Shown piece by piece: positions 35,077-43,830 of a DNA stretch of 64,000 bases (its first letter is position 1; each line of letters opens with the position of its first letter). The notes below the pieces were generated by a model, which saw only the letters and a program-made list of their open reading frames with translations, had not been told where the DNA came from and did no database searches. Source of the DNA: Paraburkholderia bryophila (lineage in GTDB: Bacteria > Pseudomonadota > Gammaproteobacteria > Burkholderiales > Burkholderiaceae); NCBI RefSeq assembly GCF_013409255.1, contig NZ_JACCAS010000001.1, positions 682,001 to 746,000 on the forward strand, in the 5' to 3' direction. A program made the translations under genes and the position numbers.

Positions 35077-35457
35077 ATGTTTACTCAGGAAACGGCTCGC
35101 CTGCTGATCGCCGACGACGACCCCGATCTGCTGGCTGCCTACACGCTCTATTTCAGCGCCCAGGGGTTCGACATCCGCACTGCCCGCAACGGGCTCGACG
35201 CGCTGGCGCAGTATTGCGCCTGGCATCCGGGCGCCGCGCTGCTCGACGTCGAGATGCCACGCCTCGACGGGCGCGCGGTGGCGCGCCGGATCCGCTCCGT
35301 CGGCGATGTGCCGGCGCCGACGCTGGTCGCGGTCAGCGGACTCCAGCGCGCCGAGGAACGCAGCGAATCGCTGCGCTCGGGCTTCAATCATCATTTCGTG
35401 AAACCCGTGCCGATGCCGGTGATTCTCGCCGCGTTGAACGGATCGAGGCGGCATTGA
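35077..35457 (+). CDS. Single-domain response regulator (receiver only)
   Basis: This 126-residue CheY-like protein has acidic pocket residues DDD at 13-15, phospho-acceptor Asp57 (ALLDVEMP) and the conserved lysine in FVKPV. There is no output domain, so it probably acts by protein contact or as a phosphate sink. AGGGGAAG precedes the ATG. It is divergent from the GAF histidine kinase gene, the presumed phosphodonor. Confidence 0.88.
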   Translation: MFTQETARLLIADDDPDLLAAYTLYFSAQGFDIRTARNGLDALAQYCAWHPGAALLDVEMPRLDGRAVARRIRSVGDVPAPTLVAVSGLQRAEERSESLRSGFNHHFVKPVPMPVILAALNGSRRH

Positions 35458-35487
35458 GCGGGGGTTAGGCGCGGATCAAGCGGCGTT

Positions 35488-36375
35488 TCAATCGCCGAAG
35501 CCCAACTCCGCTTCGACCGTCTGCCCCACCCGCAACCACGCCCCGGCGCCGCTGGCCACAAGCGCGTTATTGCCGAACGTCAGCGCGCCGTTGCGCTGCG
35601 AATTCGCCCGGTACGTGCTCATCGTGTCGGTCGGCTCGTCCGGCCAGTCCGGATCGGGTGCGCCCGTCGCCTGGTCGACGGTCGGCATTGGACAGCGCGC
35701 GCAGGTCTTGACGAGCTGCAGTTGCACCGCGGTTATCCCATCAGCCGTGTCGCCGGCATCGACGCTCAACGTCTCCACGTAGTCTTCTTCGTACGCGTCG
35801 AGCCCCGTCAGCACGACGTTCGGGCGGAACCGGTCGATCGGAATCGACGGCGCGCCCTTGCGTTGCAGCCGCGTGTTCAGATCGTCGAGCGACGCCTGAC
35901 CTACAACCAGCAACGGAAAACCGTCGGCGAAATACGTGGTGGCGCCACCGGTGCTCGCGGTGTAATCCGGATCGACAATGCGCTCGTGCTCGGGATCGAA
36001 ACGCAGCAGCCGCGCCGGCACGCCGAGAAACGTGGAGAACCAGGCCGCGCTGGCGTCGCCGGTGTCGAGACCATAGGCCGCGTCCCGCCAGACCTGGGTC
36101 TGCACTTTACGCGGCGCATCGAGCCGCGCGGCGTCGAGCGGCGTGCGAAATTCGCTCATGCCGGGCGCGCGAATTACGAGCTCCGTGTCGCCGAGTTCGA
36201 CCTTGATCAGCGCCATGCGCGGATACGCACGCTGCGTGAGCATCGCGCCGGCCGGGTCGGTGACGATCCAGCACCGATCGTATTCGAGCCCGGTGGCAAG
36301 CAGGCGTGCTTCGCTCAATGCGATGCCCGCGCAGGATTTGATCGGATAGACGAAAAGCTCGCTGATGGTCGGCAT
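35488..36375 (-). CDS. MOSC-domain molybdenum-cofactor protein (YcbX/mARC-like)
   Basis: This 295-residue protein has an N-terminal MOSC_N beta-barrel domain (residues about 1-120) and a MOSC domain with Cys225 and Cys228 in KTCARCPMP, the region bearing the cofactor-coordinating cysteine in YcbX and mARC enzymes. Such proteins reduce N-hydroxylated compounds with a molybdenum cofactor. Nothing nearby encodes an electron donor. Its 5' flank carries a tandem 13-bp repeat. Confidence 0.85.
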   Translation of the reverse strand: MPTISELFVYPIKSCAGIALSEARLLATGLEYDRCWIVTDPAGAMLTQRAYPRMALIKVELGDTELVIRAPGMSEFRTPLDAARLDAPRKVQTQVWRDAAYGLDTGDASAAWFSTFLGVPARLLRFDPEHERIVDPDYTASTGGATTYFADGFPLLVVGQASLDDLNTRLQRKGAPSIPIDRFRPNVVLTGLDAYEEDYVETLSVDAGDTADGITAVQLQLVKTCARCPMPTVDQATGAPDPDWPDEPTDTMSTYRANSQRNGALTFGNNALVASGAGAWLRVGQTVEAELGFGD

Positions 36376-36686
36376 GGTGTGGGTCGGCGCGTGGGGCGGC
36401 GCTCAGGTGGTTGGTGTTTGAAGCCCGGCTTTGAAGCTCGGCTTTGAAGCTCGGCTTTGAAGCTCCGCTTTGAAGCTCGATTGTAAGGCCCGGCAGGACG
36501 ATGAGTCCGCTTCGAACCGCGTCCGCCGGATCGCCGATAGCCGGCATGCGTCATGCAACGGTTTGTTCGAGCCGCGCTTGGACGTAAAATCACCGGGCTG
36601 CGCGACGGCCCTCGCTTAGCGTCAAAGCGTCACTGGATTGAATTTATAGAAGCATCCTTACCATAACCCGAGACAGGAAATTCATT
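36376..36686. other. Intergenic region between the MOSC and GlcG-like genes
   Basis: This 311-bp divergent gap contains the 13-bp tandem array at 36417-36480 and the promoters of both flanking genes. I see no small gene with a convincing start. Confidence 0.5.
36417..36480. repeat. Five tandem 13-bp repeats
   Basis: The unit TTTGAAGCTCGGC is repeated five times with one or two substitutions in the outer copies. The array starts about 40 bp upstream of the MOSC gene. It has no spacers and is not a CRISPR. Candidates are a protein-binding array or a variable-number tandem repeat. Confidence 0.85.
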
Positions 36687-37091
36687 ATGCTGAGCAAACC
36701 CGTGTTGACCGTCGCCGAAACGACCCGAATCCTCGAGGCCGCTCGCGCCGAGGCCGAGAAGCACCAGTGGGCCGTCGCTATCGTGGTGGTCGACGATGGT
36801 GGCCACCAGTTGGGCATGCTGCGGCTGGACGGCAGCGCGCCGGCCAGTTCGTACATCGCGACGGAAAAGGCCCGCACTTCGGCGATCGGCCGCCGTGAAA
36901 CCAAGGTATACGAAGACATGATCAACAACGGCCGCACCGCGTTCCTCAGCGCGCCGTTGCTGGGCACGCTGGAAGGCGGCGTGCCGGTGATCGTCGAAGG
37001 CCACGTGATCGGCGCGGTCGGCGTGTCGGGCGTCAAGTCGGATCAGGATGCACAGATCGCCAAAGCCGGCATTCAGGCGCTGGCCGTTTAA
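36687..37091 (+). CDS. GlcG/HbpS-like haem-binding-domain protein
   Basis: This 134-residue protein belongs to the GlcG/HbpS (DUF336) family, recognisable from [24 protein letters not shown] and the C-terminal [18 protein letters not shown]. Family members form octameric assemblies; HbpS binds haem, while GlcG sits in glycolate operons without a defined reaction. It is 68 bp before malate synthase G on the same strand, which matches the glc operon association and suggests a role tied to glycolate/glyoxylate use. Confidence 0.87.
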   Translation: MLSKPVLTVAETTRILEAARAEAEKHQWAVAIVVVDDGGHQLGMLRLDGSAPASSYIATEKARTSAIGRRETKVYEDMINNGRTAFLSAPLLGTLEGGVPVIVEGHVIGAVGVSGVKSDQDAQIAKAGIQALAV

Positions 37092-37159
37092 ACCGCAGTT
37101 GTAGCTCAACGCGGGCCGATGCCCCCTCATCGGCCCCATTCAGACAGATGGAGCAGTCG

Positions 37160-39334
37160 ATGACTCAGATGAACCCGCGCGGCGGACTGCAGGTCGCCGC
37201 CAACCTCGACCAGTTCGTCGAAACCGAAGCCCTGCCCGGCACCGGAATCGACAGCGCAGCTTTCTGGTCGGGTTTCGACGCCCTCGTGCACGAGCTGGCG
37301 CCCAAAAACCGTGCGCTGCTGGCCGAGCGCGACCGCCTGCAAACCGAACTCGACGGCTGGCATCGCGCCAATCCGGGCCCGGTGCGCGATCTGCGTGCGT
37401 ATCGCGCGTTTCTCGAGGGCATCGGCTATATCGTGCCCGTGCCCGCCAGCGTCAAAGCCACGACCGACCACGTGGACACCGAAATCGCCGAACAGGCCGG
37501 CCCGCAACTGGTCGTGCCGCTGTCGAATCAGCGCTACGCGCTGAACGCGGCGAACGCGCGCTGGGGCAGCCTGTACGACGCGCTGTACGGCACCGACGCG
37601 ATTCCCGAGACCGGCGGCGCCGAAAAACAGAAAGCCTTCAACCCGGTGCGTGGCGCCGCGGTGATCGCCTACGCTCGCCAATTCCTCGACCAGGCCGCGC
37701 CGCTCGCGAACGGCTCGCATGTCGACGCGACGCGCTATAGCGTCGAAGGCGGCAAGCTGGTCGTCGCGCTGAAGAACGGCACGAGCGAGCTGAAAACGCC
37801 GGCGCAGTTCATCGGCTATCAGGGCGAAGAGAGCGCGCCGTCGGCGGTGCTGCTCAAGCACAACGGCCTGCACTTCGAAATCCAGATCGACGCGAACGAC
37901 TCGATCGGCAAAACCGATGCCGCGCATGTGAAGGACGTGGTGGTCGAAGCGGCGGTGAGCACGATCATCGACTGCGAAGACTCGGTCGCGGCGGTGGATG
38001 CGGACGACAAGGTCCTGCTTTATCGCAACTGGCTCGGCCTGATGAACGGCGAGCTGACCGAAGAGGTCACGAAGAACGGCAAGACCTTCATTCGCCGTCT
38101 GAACGCGGATCGCGTGTACGTTGCCGCGAATGGTACGGCGCCGGTGGTGCTGCATGGCCGCTCGCTGCTGTTCATCCGCAACGTCGGTCATTTGATGACC
38201 AATCCCGCGGTGCTCACGCAAGACGGCGCGGAGATTCCGGAAGGCATTCTCGACGCCGTGATCACCACGTTGTGCGCGTTGCACGACCGCAAGCATCAAC
38301 TGAATTCGCGCACCGGTTCGATTTATATCGTCAAGCCGAAGATGCACGGGCCGGCCGAAGTCGCGTTCGCGAGCGAGCTGTTCGCGCGCGTGGAAGACCT
38401 GCTGAAGCTGCCGCGCAATACGATCAAGATGGGCATTATGGACGAGGAGCGCCGCACCAGCGTCAACCTGCTCGCCTGTATCGCCGAAGCGTCGGAGCGT
38501 GTCGCGTTCATCAACACGGGCTTCCTCGACCGTACCGGCGACGAGATGCATAGCGCGATGGAAGCGGGTCCGATGATGCGCAAGGGCGACATGAAGTCGA
38601 GCGCATGGATCGCCGCGTATGAGCGCAGCAACGTGCTGGTCGGTTTGAGCGCGGGCCTGCGTGGCCGCTCGCAGATCGGCAAGGGCATGTGGGCCATGCC
38701 CGATCTGATGCACGCCATGCTCGAACAGAAGATCGCGCATCCGAAGGCCGGCGCCAACACCGCCTGGGTGCCCTCGCCGACCGCCGCCACGCTGCATGCG
38801 TTGCACTATCACCAGGTCGACGTGCAAGCGGTCCAGCAGCAACTGGAACGCACGGAATACGCACAGGTGCGCGACGAACTGCTTGACGGCCTGCTGACGG
38901 TTCCGGTCGTCGCAACGGCGCAATGGAGCGACGACGAAATCCGCAGCGAGATCGACAACAACGCGCAAGGCATTCTCGGTTACGTGGTGCGCTGGATCGA
39001 TCAGGGCGTGGGCTGCTCGAAGGTGCCGGATATTCACAACGTCGGCCTGATGGAAGACCGCGCGACGCTGCGCATTTCCAGCCAGCATATCGCCAACTGG
39101 CTGTATCACGGCGTGGTGAAGCGTGAGCTGGTCGAAGAGACGTTCAGGCGCATGGCGAAGGTGGTCGACGAGCAGAATGCCGGCGACCCGCATTACCAGC
39201 CGATGGCGCCGGGCTTCGACACGATCGCGTTCAAGGCCGCGCAAGCGCTGGTGTTCGAAGGACGTCAGCAGCCGAGCGGCTATACGGAACCGTTGCTGCA
39301 TAAGTTCCGGCTGGAAGTGAAGAAGCTGGGGTGA
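37160..39334 (+). CDS. glcB: Malate synthase G
   Basis: The protein has 724 residues from ATG 37160, which follows GGAG at 6 nt; ATG 37148 is in frame but poorly spaced. Length and composition match the monomeric G isoform, with the acetyl-CoA/glyoxylate barrel region containing [12 protein letters not shown] and the catalytic C-terminal segment near [13 protein letters not shown]. It condenses glyoxylate with acetyl-CoA to malate, feeding two-carbon compounds into the citric acid cycle. A strong terminator follows. Confidence 0.95.
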   Translation: MTQMNPRGGLQVAANLDQFVETEALPGTGIDSAAFWSGFDALVHELAPKNRALLAERDRLQTELDGWHRANPGPVRDLRAYRAFLEGIGYIVPVPASVKATTDHVDTEIAEQAGPQLVVPLSNQRYALNAANARWGSLYDALYGTDAIPETGGAEKQKAFNPVRGAAVIAYARQFLDQAAPLANGSHVDATRYSVEGGKLVVALKNGTSELKTPAQFIGYQGEESAPSAVLLKHNGLHFEIQIDANDSIGKTDAAHVKDVVVEAAVSTIIDCEDSVAAVDADDKVLLYRNWLGLMNGELTEEVTKNGKTFIRRLNADRVYVAANGTAPVVLHGRSLLFIRNVGHLMTNPAVLTQDGAEIPEGILDAVITTLCALHDRKHQLNSRTGSIYIVKPKMHGPAEVAFASELFARVEDLLKLPRNTIKMGIMDEERRTSVNLLACIAEASERVAFINTGFLDRTGDEMHSAMEAGPMMRKGDMKSSAWIAAYERSNVLVGLSAGLRGRSQIGKGMWAMPDLMHAMLEQKIAHPKAGANTAWVPSPTAATLHALHYHQVDVQAVQQQLERTEYAQVRDELLDGLLTVPVVATAQWSDDEIRSEIDNNAQGILGYVVRWIDQGVGCSKVPDIHNVGLMEDRATLRISSQHIANWLYHGVVKRELVEETFRRMAKVVDEQNAGDPHYQPMAPGFDTIAFKAAQALVFEGRQQPSGYTEPLLHKFRLEVKKLG

Positions 39335-39390
39335 GTTTTTGCGGCAACCCACGTCTGAATTGAGGCGAGGGACGGCTGAAGAGAAGAAGG

Positions 39391-39419
39391 GGCGCCGCAT
39401 GGTTTGCGGCGCCTTTTTT
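39391..39419 (+). terminator. Intrinsic terminator of glcB
   Basis: GGCGCCGCA and TGCGGCGCC form a 9-bp perfect stem with loop TGGTT, followed directly by T6. Confidence 0.95.
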
Positions 39420-39436
39420 CCTGGTGCCTGTATAGA

Positions 39437-39955
39437 TCAATCTTCAAGAGGATCGGACAGCCAGGTCCCATCGCCTTTGAGCGTATGGACCCGCTTCGTC
39501 CCATAGTCGTAGAGTAGCCACTGCTCCTCGCGTCGATCTCGCTCTTCCTGGTATGGCCAGGTCACAAGTTCTCCGCCAGGATCAAATCGAAAGATCGTCC
39601 TGAAGTCATCTGGCGAGACCTCGACCGACAGCAATATTTGTCCATCGAGGTATTGTGTTGCTTCATTGATCGTGTCGCTCGAAGCGTCGTTGTCAGCGAG
39701 TCTCGCCAGGTCCGAACTGATCGTCCAATTGCACATATATATCCAGAGATGCCATCGACCAGACACGACTACTTGACGGCGATCAGCGGATCTACGTGCT
39801 TCCAGCGACTTTGATCGAGACAAACGCGGTTCCCGAATCATCAGAAAGGGGTGACCGTACTCCAGCGTAAGGAACGACCCGACGCCCTTTCGCACATGCC
39901 AGGCAGGTAGGCCACAGATGTCCGAAAAGGCGTCTTTGACGTCATCGTGCAACAT
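39437..39955 (-). CDS. Probable immunity protein of an Rhs toxin module
   Basis: This 172-residue cytoplasmic protein has no recognised family. It is rich in charged and aromatic residues and ends in a stretch DYGTKRVHTLKGDGTW. It begins immediately downstream of an Rhs toxin-tail remnant, the usual place for the cognate immunity gene. Its GC content and codon use are clearly lower than those of flanking genes, which supports horizontal acquisition. The function is inferred from position only. Confidence 0.55.
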   Translation of the reverse strand: MLHDDVKDAFSDICGLPAWHVRKGVGSFLTLEYGHPFLMIREPRLSRSKSLEARRSADRRQVVVSGRWHLWIYMCNWTISSDLARLADNDASSDTINEATQYLDGQILLSVEVSPDDFRTIFRFDPGGELVTWPYQEERDRREEQWLLYDYGTKRVHTLKGDGTWLSDPLED

Positions 39956-40405
39956 ACTTTCGCCTGGTTATTGGTTGGGCAAAACATATCTATCGCTATC
40001 GCTTTGATCTCGTGGTAACCAAAGTCTTGACCAGTTATCGCGTCATGCAATGAACGACGTTGGCCTTTGGTCAAGCGAAGCTCCCTGACGATATCGCTAA
40101 CCTGTTTATTTTGAGCCTGATTGTTGCCCGGCGTACCTGTCGATCCGAGACCAGTAAGCGGTGCCGCCGCCGGCTGTCGCCGAAACAAGCCGGCCGAGCG
40201 CGTCGTAGCCGTATGCGATTTCTTCAGCGCGGGCGGACGTCGTGGACATCATCACCGCCAGCAGACAAATCGCCGCACAACAACTCACGCCATGTCCCAC
40301 AGTCGCACGTCCACGTACGCGAATCAAACCGGTACCGTAGCGGCTGCATTCAGAGTCCCCGATCATCGACATCTTCTTCCAATAACCTGTAGGTTGACTA
40401 ACCAT
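39956..40405 (-). pseudogene. Frameshifted mini-Rhs gene: signal-like N-terminus, one YD repeat, toxin tail
   Basis: One frame (40106-40405) encodes a hydrophobic signal-like segment (AAICLLAVMMSTTSARA) followed by AYGYDALGRLVSATAGGG, a single Rhs YD repeat, and then ends. The next frame (to about 39980) carries GTPGNNQAQNKQVSDIVRE and RRSLHDAITGQDFGYHEI, matching the common variable C-terminal tail after the Rhs core. A frameshift near 40110-40180 would join them. It is far shorter than the 1,300 residues or more of full Rhs proteins. It could be a relic or an orphan tail awaiting recombination with an intact rhs gene. Confidence 0.6.
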
Positions 40406-40726
40406 TTACAAGTTACTGAAAAAAGGATCCGATTCATATCAGACGGGTCTGCTTTTGCGTAGTAATTCCCCTACACGTCGACCGCTATGCTCTGGAACCC
40501 GTCGCACCCATAGTCCCCGACGGCGAACACGGCGCGCACAAAAAAAGACGGGCGCCACGTAAAGCGGTGCCCGTTTTAATGTGCGCGGTGCTGCTGCGCG
40601 TTGCTTCTGCGTGATGCGTTTGCAGCGGCCGCCGTATCCCAATCGACACGAGTCGCGCCTGGTTCAGCTCGCGTCGACCGCCGGCACCGCCTTGGGGCTC
40701 ATCGAAGCCCTCAACCGTTCAAATCC
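40406..40726. other. Intergenic region between the Rhs remnant and galU
   Basis: It contains the galU terminator at about 40538-40574. The remainder is lower-GC sequence belonging to the Rhs island edge; I see no other supported gene. Confidence 0.5.
40538..40574 (-). terminator. Intrinsic terminator of galU
   Basis: ACGGGCGCC and GGTGCCCGT pair around a 9-nt loop. On the minus strand the stem is followed by a T-tract of about nine bases with only one interruption. It is also partly symmetric (TTTT on the plus side). Confidence 0.8.
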
Positions 40727-41665
40727 TCAGGCCGCCTCAGCCGTGTATTGCGTCGCCGTGCCGGCCGCGCCATTGACCTGCCCTTTCCCCTGCATATAAG
40801 CCTGCAGATACGCCTCGAATTCCGCTTTCACTTCCGGATGGCGCAGCGCGAATTCCACCGTCGCCTTCAGATAACCCAGCTTGCTGCCGCAATCGAAACG
40901 CGTGCCGAAGTAACGATACGCAAGCACCTGCTCTTCGGTCAGCAGCGACTGCACCGCATCGGTCAATTGCAGCTCACCGCCCGCGCCCGGCTTCAGCGCG
41001 CGGATATGCTTGAAGATGGTCGGCATCAGCACGTAGCGTCCCACCACGCCGAGGTTCGACGGCGCCTTGTCCGGCGCCGGCTTTTCGACGATGCCCGACA
41101 TCTTGATCACGTTGTCTTCCCACTCGCGGCCATCCACCACGCCATACGAGCGGCTGTCTTCGCGCGCGATGGTTTCGACGCCGATCACCGAGCTGTGATA
41201 GTGATTGAAGGTGTCGACCAGTTGGCTCATCACCGGCTTCGAGCTGTGCAGCAGGTCGTCGGCCAGAATCACGGCGAACGGGCTCTCGCCCACCAGCTTC
41301 TCGGCGCACAGCACCGCGTGGCCCAGCCCGAGCGCCTCGGCCTGACGCACATAGAAACAGTCGACGTTGGCCGGCTTGATGCTGCGCACGAGATCCAGCA
41401 GCTTCTGCTTGTTGCGCGCTTCGAGTTCGGCTTCGATCTCGTACGACTTGTCGAAATGGTCTTCGATAGCGCGCTTGCTGCGGCCGGTCACGAAAATCAT
41501 CTCGGTGATGCCGGCGGCAACCGCTTCTTCCACCGCGTACTGAATCAGCGGCTTGTCGACGACCGGCAGCATTTCTTTAGGACTTGCCTTGGTAGCCGGC
41601 AGGAATCGTGTCCCGAGGCCCGCTACGGGAAACACGGCTTTGGTGACTTTCAGCATGGTAGGCAT
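40727..41665 (-). CDS. galU: UTP--glucose-1-phosphate uridylyltransferase
   Basis: This 312-residue protein has the nucleotide-binding start [18 protein letters not shown] and the downstream [10 protein letters not shown], both diagnostic of GalU. It makes UDP-glucose from UTP and glucose 1-phosphate. In the cepacian-type loci this position is named bceT. The UDP-glucose is used directly and, through the UDP-glucose dehydrogenase at the right edge, as UDP-glucuronate. The start is ATG 41665 or ATG 41656. Confidence 0.95.
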   Translation of the reverse strand: MPTMLKVTKAVFPVAGLGTRFLPATKASPKEMLPVVDKPLIQYAVEEAVAAGITEMIFVTGRSKRAIEDHFDKSYEIEAELEARNKQKLLDLVRSIKPANVDCFYVRQAEALGLGHAVLCAEKLVGESPFAVILADDLLHSSKPVMSQLVDTFNHYHSSVIGVETIAREDSRSYGVVDGREWEDNVIKMSGIVEKPAPDKAPSNLGVVGRYVLMPTIFKHIRALKPGAGGELQLTDAVQSLLTEEQVLAYRYFGTRFDCGSKLGYLKATVEFALRHPEVKAEFEAYLQAYMQGKGQVNGAAGTATQYTAEAA

Positions 41666-41853
41666 TCCATCGGTTAGAAATTAGAGTGTTCGCGGGCCTG
41701 GCGGCCAATCGATGTCGCCGGCAAGACTAGCAAAAAAATCAAACGGGTTCATACGTGAAAATTTTCTCGCCTCGAATAAATAATTGGATTGGATTTCGAT
41801 ATGTCGCATCGTGATAAACGGCCAGCAACAATTACGTATAACAATCGAATTAT

Positions 41854-41872
41854 TTTTCAGAAATTCTGAAAA
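41854..41872. promoter_or_regulatory. Perfect 19-bp palindrome
   Basis: TTTTCAGAA-A-TTCTGAAAA has two fully complementary 9-bp arms. It lies about 190 bp upstream of galU in the AT-rich gap and is a candidate operator; no T-tract follows at terminator spacing. Confidence 0.55.
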
Positions 41873-41962
41873 TCTTACTTGTCAGGCTCAGTTGCGTGGC
41901 GCAGCGGCATGCGTAGGGTCACGCGACGCCCGGCGCCGCGGATGCCCGCCAGATCGGGTGGC

Positions 41963-42106
41963 TCATTCGTTCTCGTCGTGCTGGGGCAGCTTGCCCGAAT
42001 TCACCCGATAACGGCGGATCGGCTCGTTGCGCAACGCTTCCCGGTAAGCGGAGGCGGCGACAAGGAGCAACAGCACGGCAATGCCGGCGAGTAAATGCAG
42101 GTTCAT
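41963..42106 (-). CDS. Small single-pass membrane protein (47 aa)
   Basis: This frame encodes 47 residues starting MNLHLLAGIAVLLLLVAASAY, one membrane helix, followed by a basic-to-acidic tail ending QHDENE. GAGGTGAAG precedes the ATG at about 6 nt. Third positions are mostly G or C, as in real genes here. It is unrecognised. It lies on the same strand as galU and upstream of it, 300 bp away. Confidence 0.5.
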   Translation of the reverse strand: MNLHLLAGIAVLLLLVAASAYREALRNEPIRRYRVNSGKLPQHDENE

Positions 42107-42225
42107 GACTTCACCTCGGGTCAAGAGAATCCGTCACTTAAATTAGCATGACAAAAGCAGTAAATAATTCAGTGCCGCATCTGCTTATGCTCAATTACAA
42201 TTCGTCACAAAATAGCCGCCTGATT

Positions 42226-42261
42226 CAATTCATTCCGCAATTTTTTAGCGATTTTTTTGCC
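42226..42261 (+). promoter_or_regulatory. AT-rich element upstream of the first acyltransferase gene
   Basis: CAATTCATTCC, then N4, then TTTTTTAGCGATTTTTTT, about 115 bp before the start codon. A closely related element occurs at 50494-50529 in front of the other acyltransferase gene. TAGGAT at 42274-42279 could be a -10. Confidence 0.5.
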
Positions 42262-42375
42262 GCCGCACTGCAATAGGATGTAACGCACCGCAGGCGTGCA
42301 CGGCATGCGTCCATCCGTCCGCATTCACCCGTCTATGCCTTTTACCTCTCACCTCCTTCAGACCAAGGACCGCGC

Positions 42376-43602
42376 ATGAGCGACCCAGCACTGGATGCCG
42401 CCGGCTCATCCCTGCCGCATCTGCCGCCTTCTTCGCCACGAGCCGCCCGCGTGCCGCGCGCGCAGGACGAAGCACGCGCCGCGAGCGCCGGCAAGGAGCA
42501 TGTGATCGACGCAATGCGGGGTTTCGCCGCGTTGCTGGTCGCTTATTTTCATTGCCGGCAGATCGAGTGGGTCGGCATGCAGGCGTTTCATCAGAGCGTG
42601 GGCCATTCGTTCAGCCTGAACAAGCTGGCCGCGTATCTGACCTTCCCGATTGCATGGGGCTCGGCGGGTGTGCCGATTTTCTTCGTGATTAGCGGTTACT
42701 GCATTCATCGCAGCGGCGCGTTGCGGCTCGCCGCCAATCCCGCTTACCGGCTCGACGTGGGCAACTTCTGGGTGCGCCGGTTCGCGCGTATTTATCCGGT
42801 GCTGCTCGCCGCGCTACTGCTGACCTTCGCGCTCGACTGGGTCAGCCTGCAGTTGCCGCCCGTCAGCCACAAGATCCGCGAGATCGGCCTGCAGGCATTC
42901 CTCGTCAATCTGTTCTCGCTGCAAGGCGTGGCCGGCAAGACGTATGGCTCGAACGGCGCACTGTGGACGCTGTCGCTCGAAGTGCAGTTCTACGCGATCT
43001 ATCCGCTGCTGTTCGCGCTGCGCCGCCGGATCGGCATGACCAACGTGCTGGCGCTGGTCGCGGTCGTCAATGTGGTGTCGGCCTATGTGCTCGAACGGCA
43101 CGATATCCAGTTCTTCACGTCGTACTGGTTTTCGTGGACACTCGGCGCGTGGATCGCCGACGCCAAAGCGTCCGGCGCGCAGCAGAACAAGCGCTCGCCG
43201 GTGTGGCTCTACGCGCTGGCCGCCGGCTTTATCGCCTTGGGCTGCGCGGCGTTCCATTTCGGTCAATACGGCGCGTTCCAGTTCTGGGCGATCGGCTTCG
43301 CGTTCTATCTGTACCGGGCGTTGGACCGCGGCAACGCAACCCAGGGCAATGCGTGGGGCACGCGCGTGCTGTCGCGCTTAGGCGATTTCAGCTTCTCGCT
43401 GTATCTGATTCATCTGCCGATCTTCGTGCTGCTGTCGTCGCTGCTGTTCCGCTCGTCGCTGCAAATGACGATCTGGCCGTCGTTCGGCTACATGCTGGTG
43501 GCCATTCCGGTTGCGTACGTGTTCTACCGGCTGGTCGAGTTGCCGGCCATGAAATGGTCGGCGAGTTTCAAACCCAAAAAAGCCACTGGGAAGCCGGCCT
43601 GA
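42376..43602 (+). CDS. Membrane acyltransferase (OafA/YrhL family) of exopolysaccharide
   Basis: This 408-residue protein has about 10 membrane segments and the acyltransferase-3 signature HVIDAMRGFAALLVAYFHC with an essential histidine region. Family members transfer acetyl or other acyl groups from the cytoplasm to surface sugars. Its place beside galU and the tandem glycosyltransferase gene matches the acyltransferases of the cepacian loci (bceS/bceO class). The N-terminal about 40 residues are hydrophilic, proline- and alanine-rich. Confidence 0.87.
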   Translation: MSDPALDAAGSSLPHLPPSSPRAARVPRAQDEARAASAGKEHVIDAMRGFAALLVAYFHCRQIEWVGMQAFHQSVGHSFSLNKLAAYLTFPIAWGSAGVPIFFVISGYCIHRSGALRLAANPAYRLDVGNFWVRRFARIYPVLLAALLLTFALDWVSLQLPPVSHKIREIGLQAFLVNLFSLQGVAGKTYGSNGALWTLSLEVQFYAIYPLLFALRRRIGMTNVLALVAVVNVVSAYVLERHDIQFFTSYWFSWTLGAWIADAKASGAQQNKRSPVWLYALAAGFIALGCAAFHFGQYGAFQFWAIGFAFYLYRALDRGNATQGNAWGTRVLSRLGDFSFSLYLIHLPIFVLLSSLLFRSSLQMTIWPSFGYMLVAIPVAYVFYRLVELPAMKWSASFKPKKATGKPA

Positions 43603-43621
43603 ATCCCACGCGATCCCACGC

Positions 43622-43659
43622 GAAAAAAACGGAGCGAAAGTCCCGAGACTTTCGCTCCG
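43622..43659 (-). terminator. Terminator at the end of the glycosyltransferase/flippase operon
   Basis: CGGAGCGAAAGT and ACTTTCGCTCCG form a 12-bp perfect stem with a 6-nt loop. On the minus strand a run of seven T follows. It lies about 170 nt after the stop of the tandem glycosyltransferase gene and 28 nt after the convergent acyltransferase gene. Confidence 0.85.
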
Positions 43660-43830
43660 CTGCGCCAACGACAGGAACCGGCCAAGCCCCTGCCTACACC
43701 CCCGCGTCAAAACCGCTTTAAAGCCCGCTTCACAGACTTGCTCCCGGAACCGTCACTGCCGGCGGCGGCATGAAAGTCCCAAGCCCCAGGAAACACTGAG
43801 GCCAGAACTTAAAGCCGCCGCCGGACCGCT

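Larger units (their letters stand above)
41666..42375. other. Intergenic region between galU and the acyltransferase gene
   Basis: This 710-bp AT-rich gap holds a perfect 19-bp palindrome (41854-41872), a small membrane-protein frame on the minus strand (41963-42106) and an AT-rich promoter-proximal element (42226-42261) shared with the second acyltransferase gene. The rest shows no coding signal. Confidence 0.6.

Noticed and set aside
36417..36480. CRISPR-like array
   Set aside because: The 13-bp units are contiguous with no spacers and no cas genes are present; it is a simple tandem repeat.
37127..39400. A 757-residue open frame on the minus strand
   Set aside because: It is the antisense shadow of malate synthase G.
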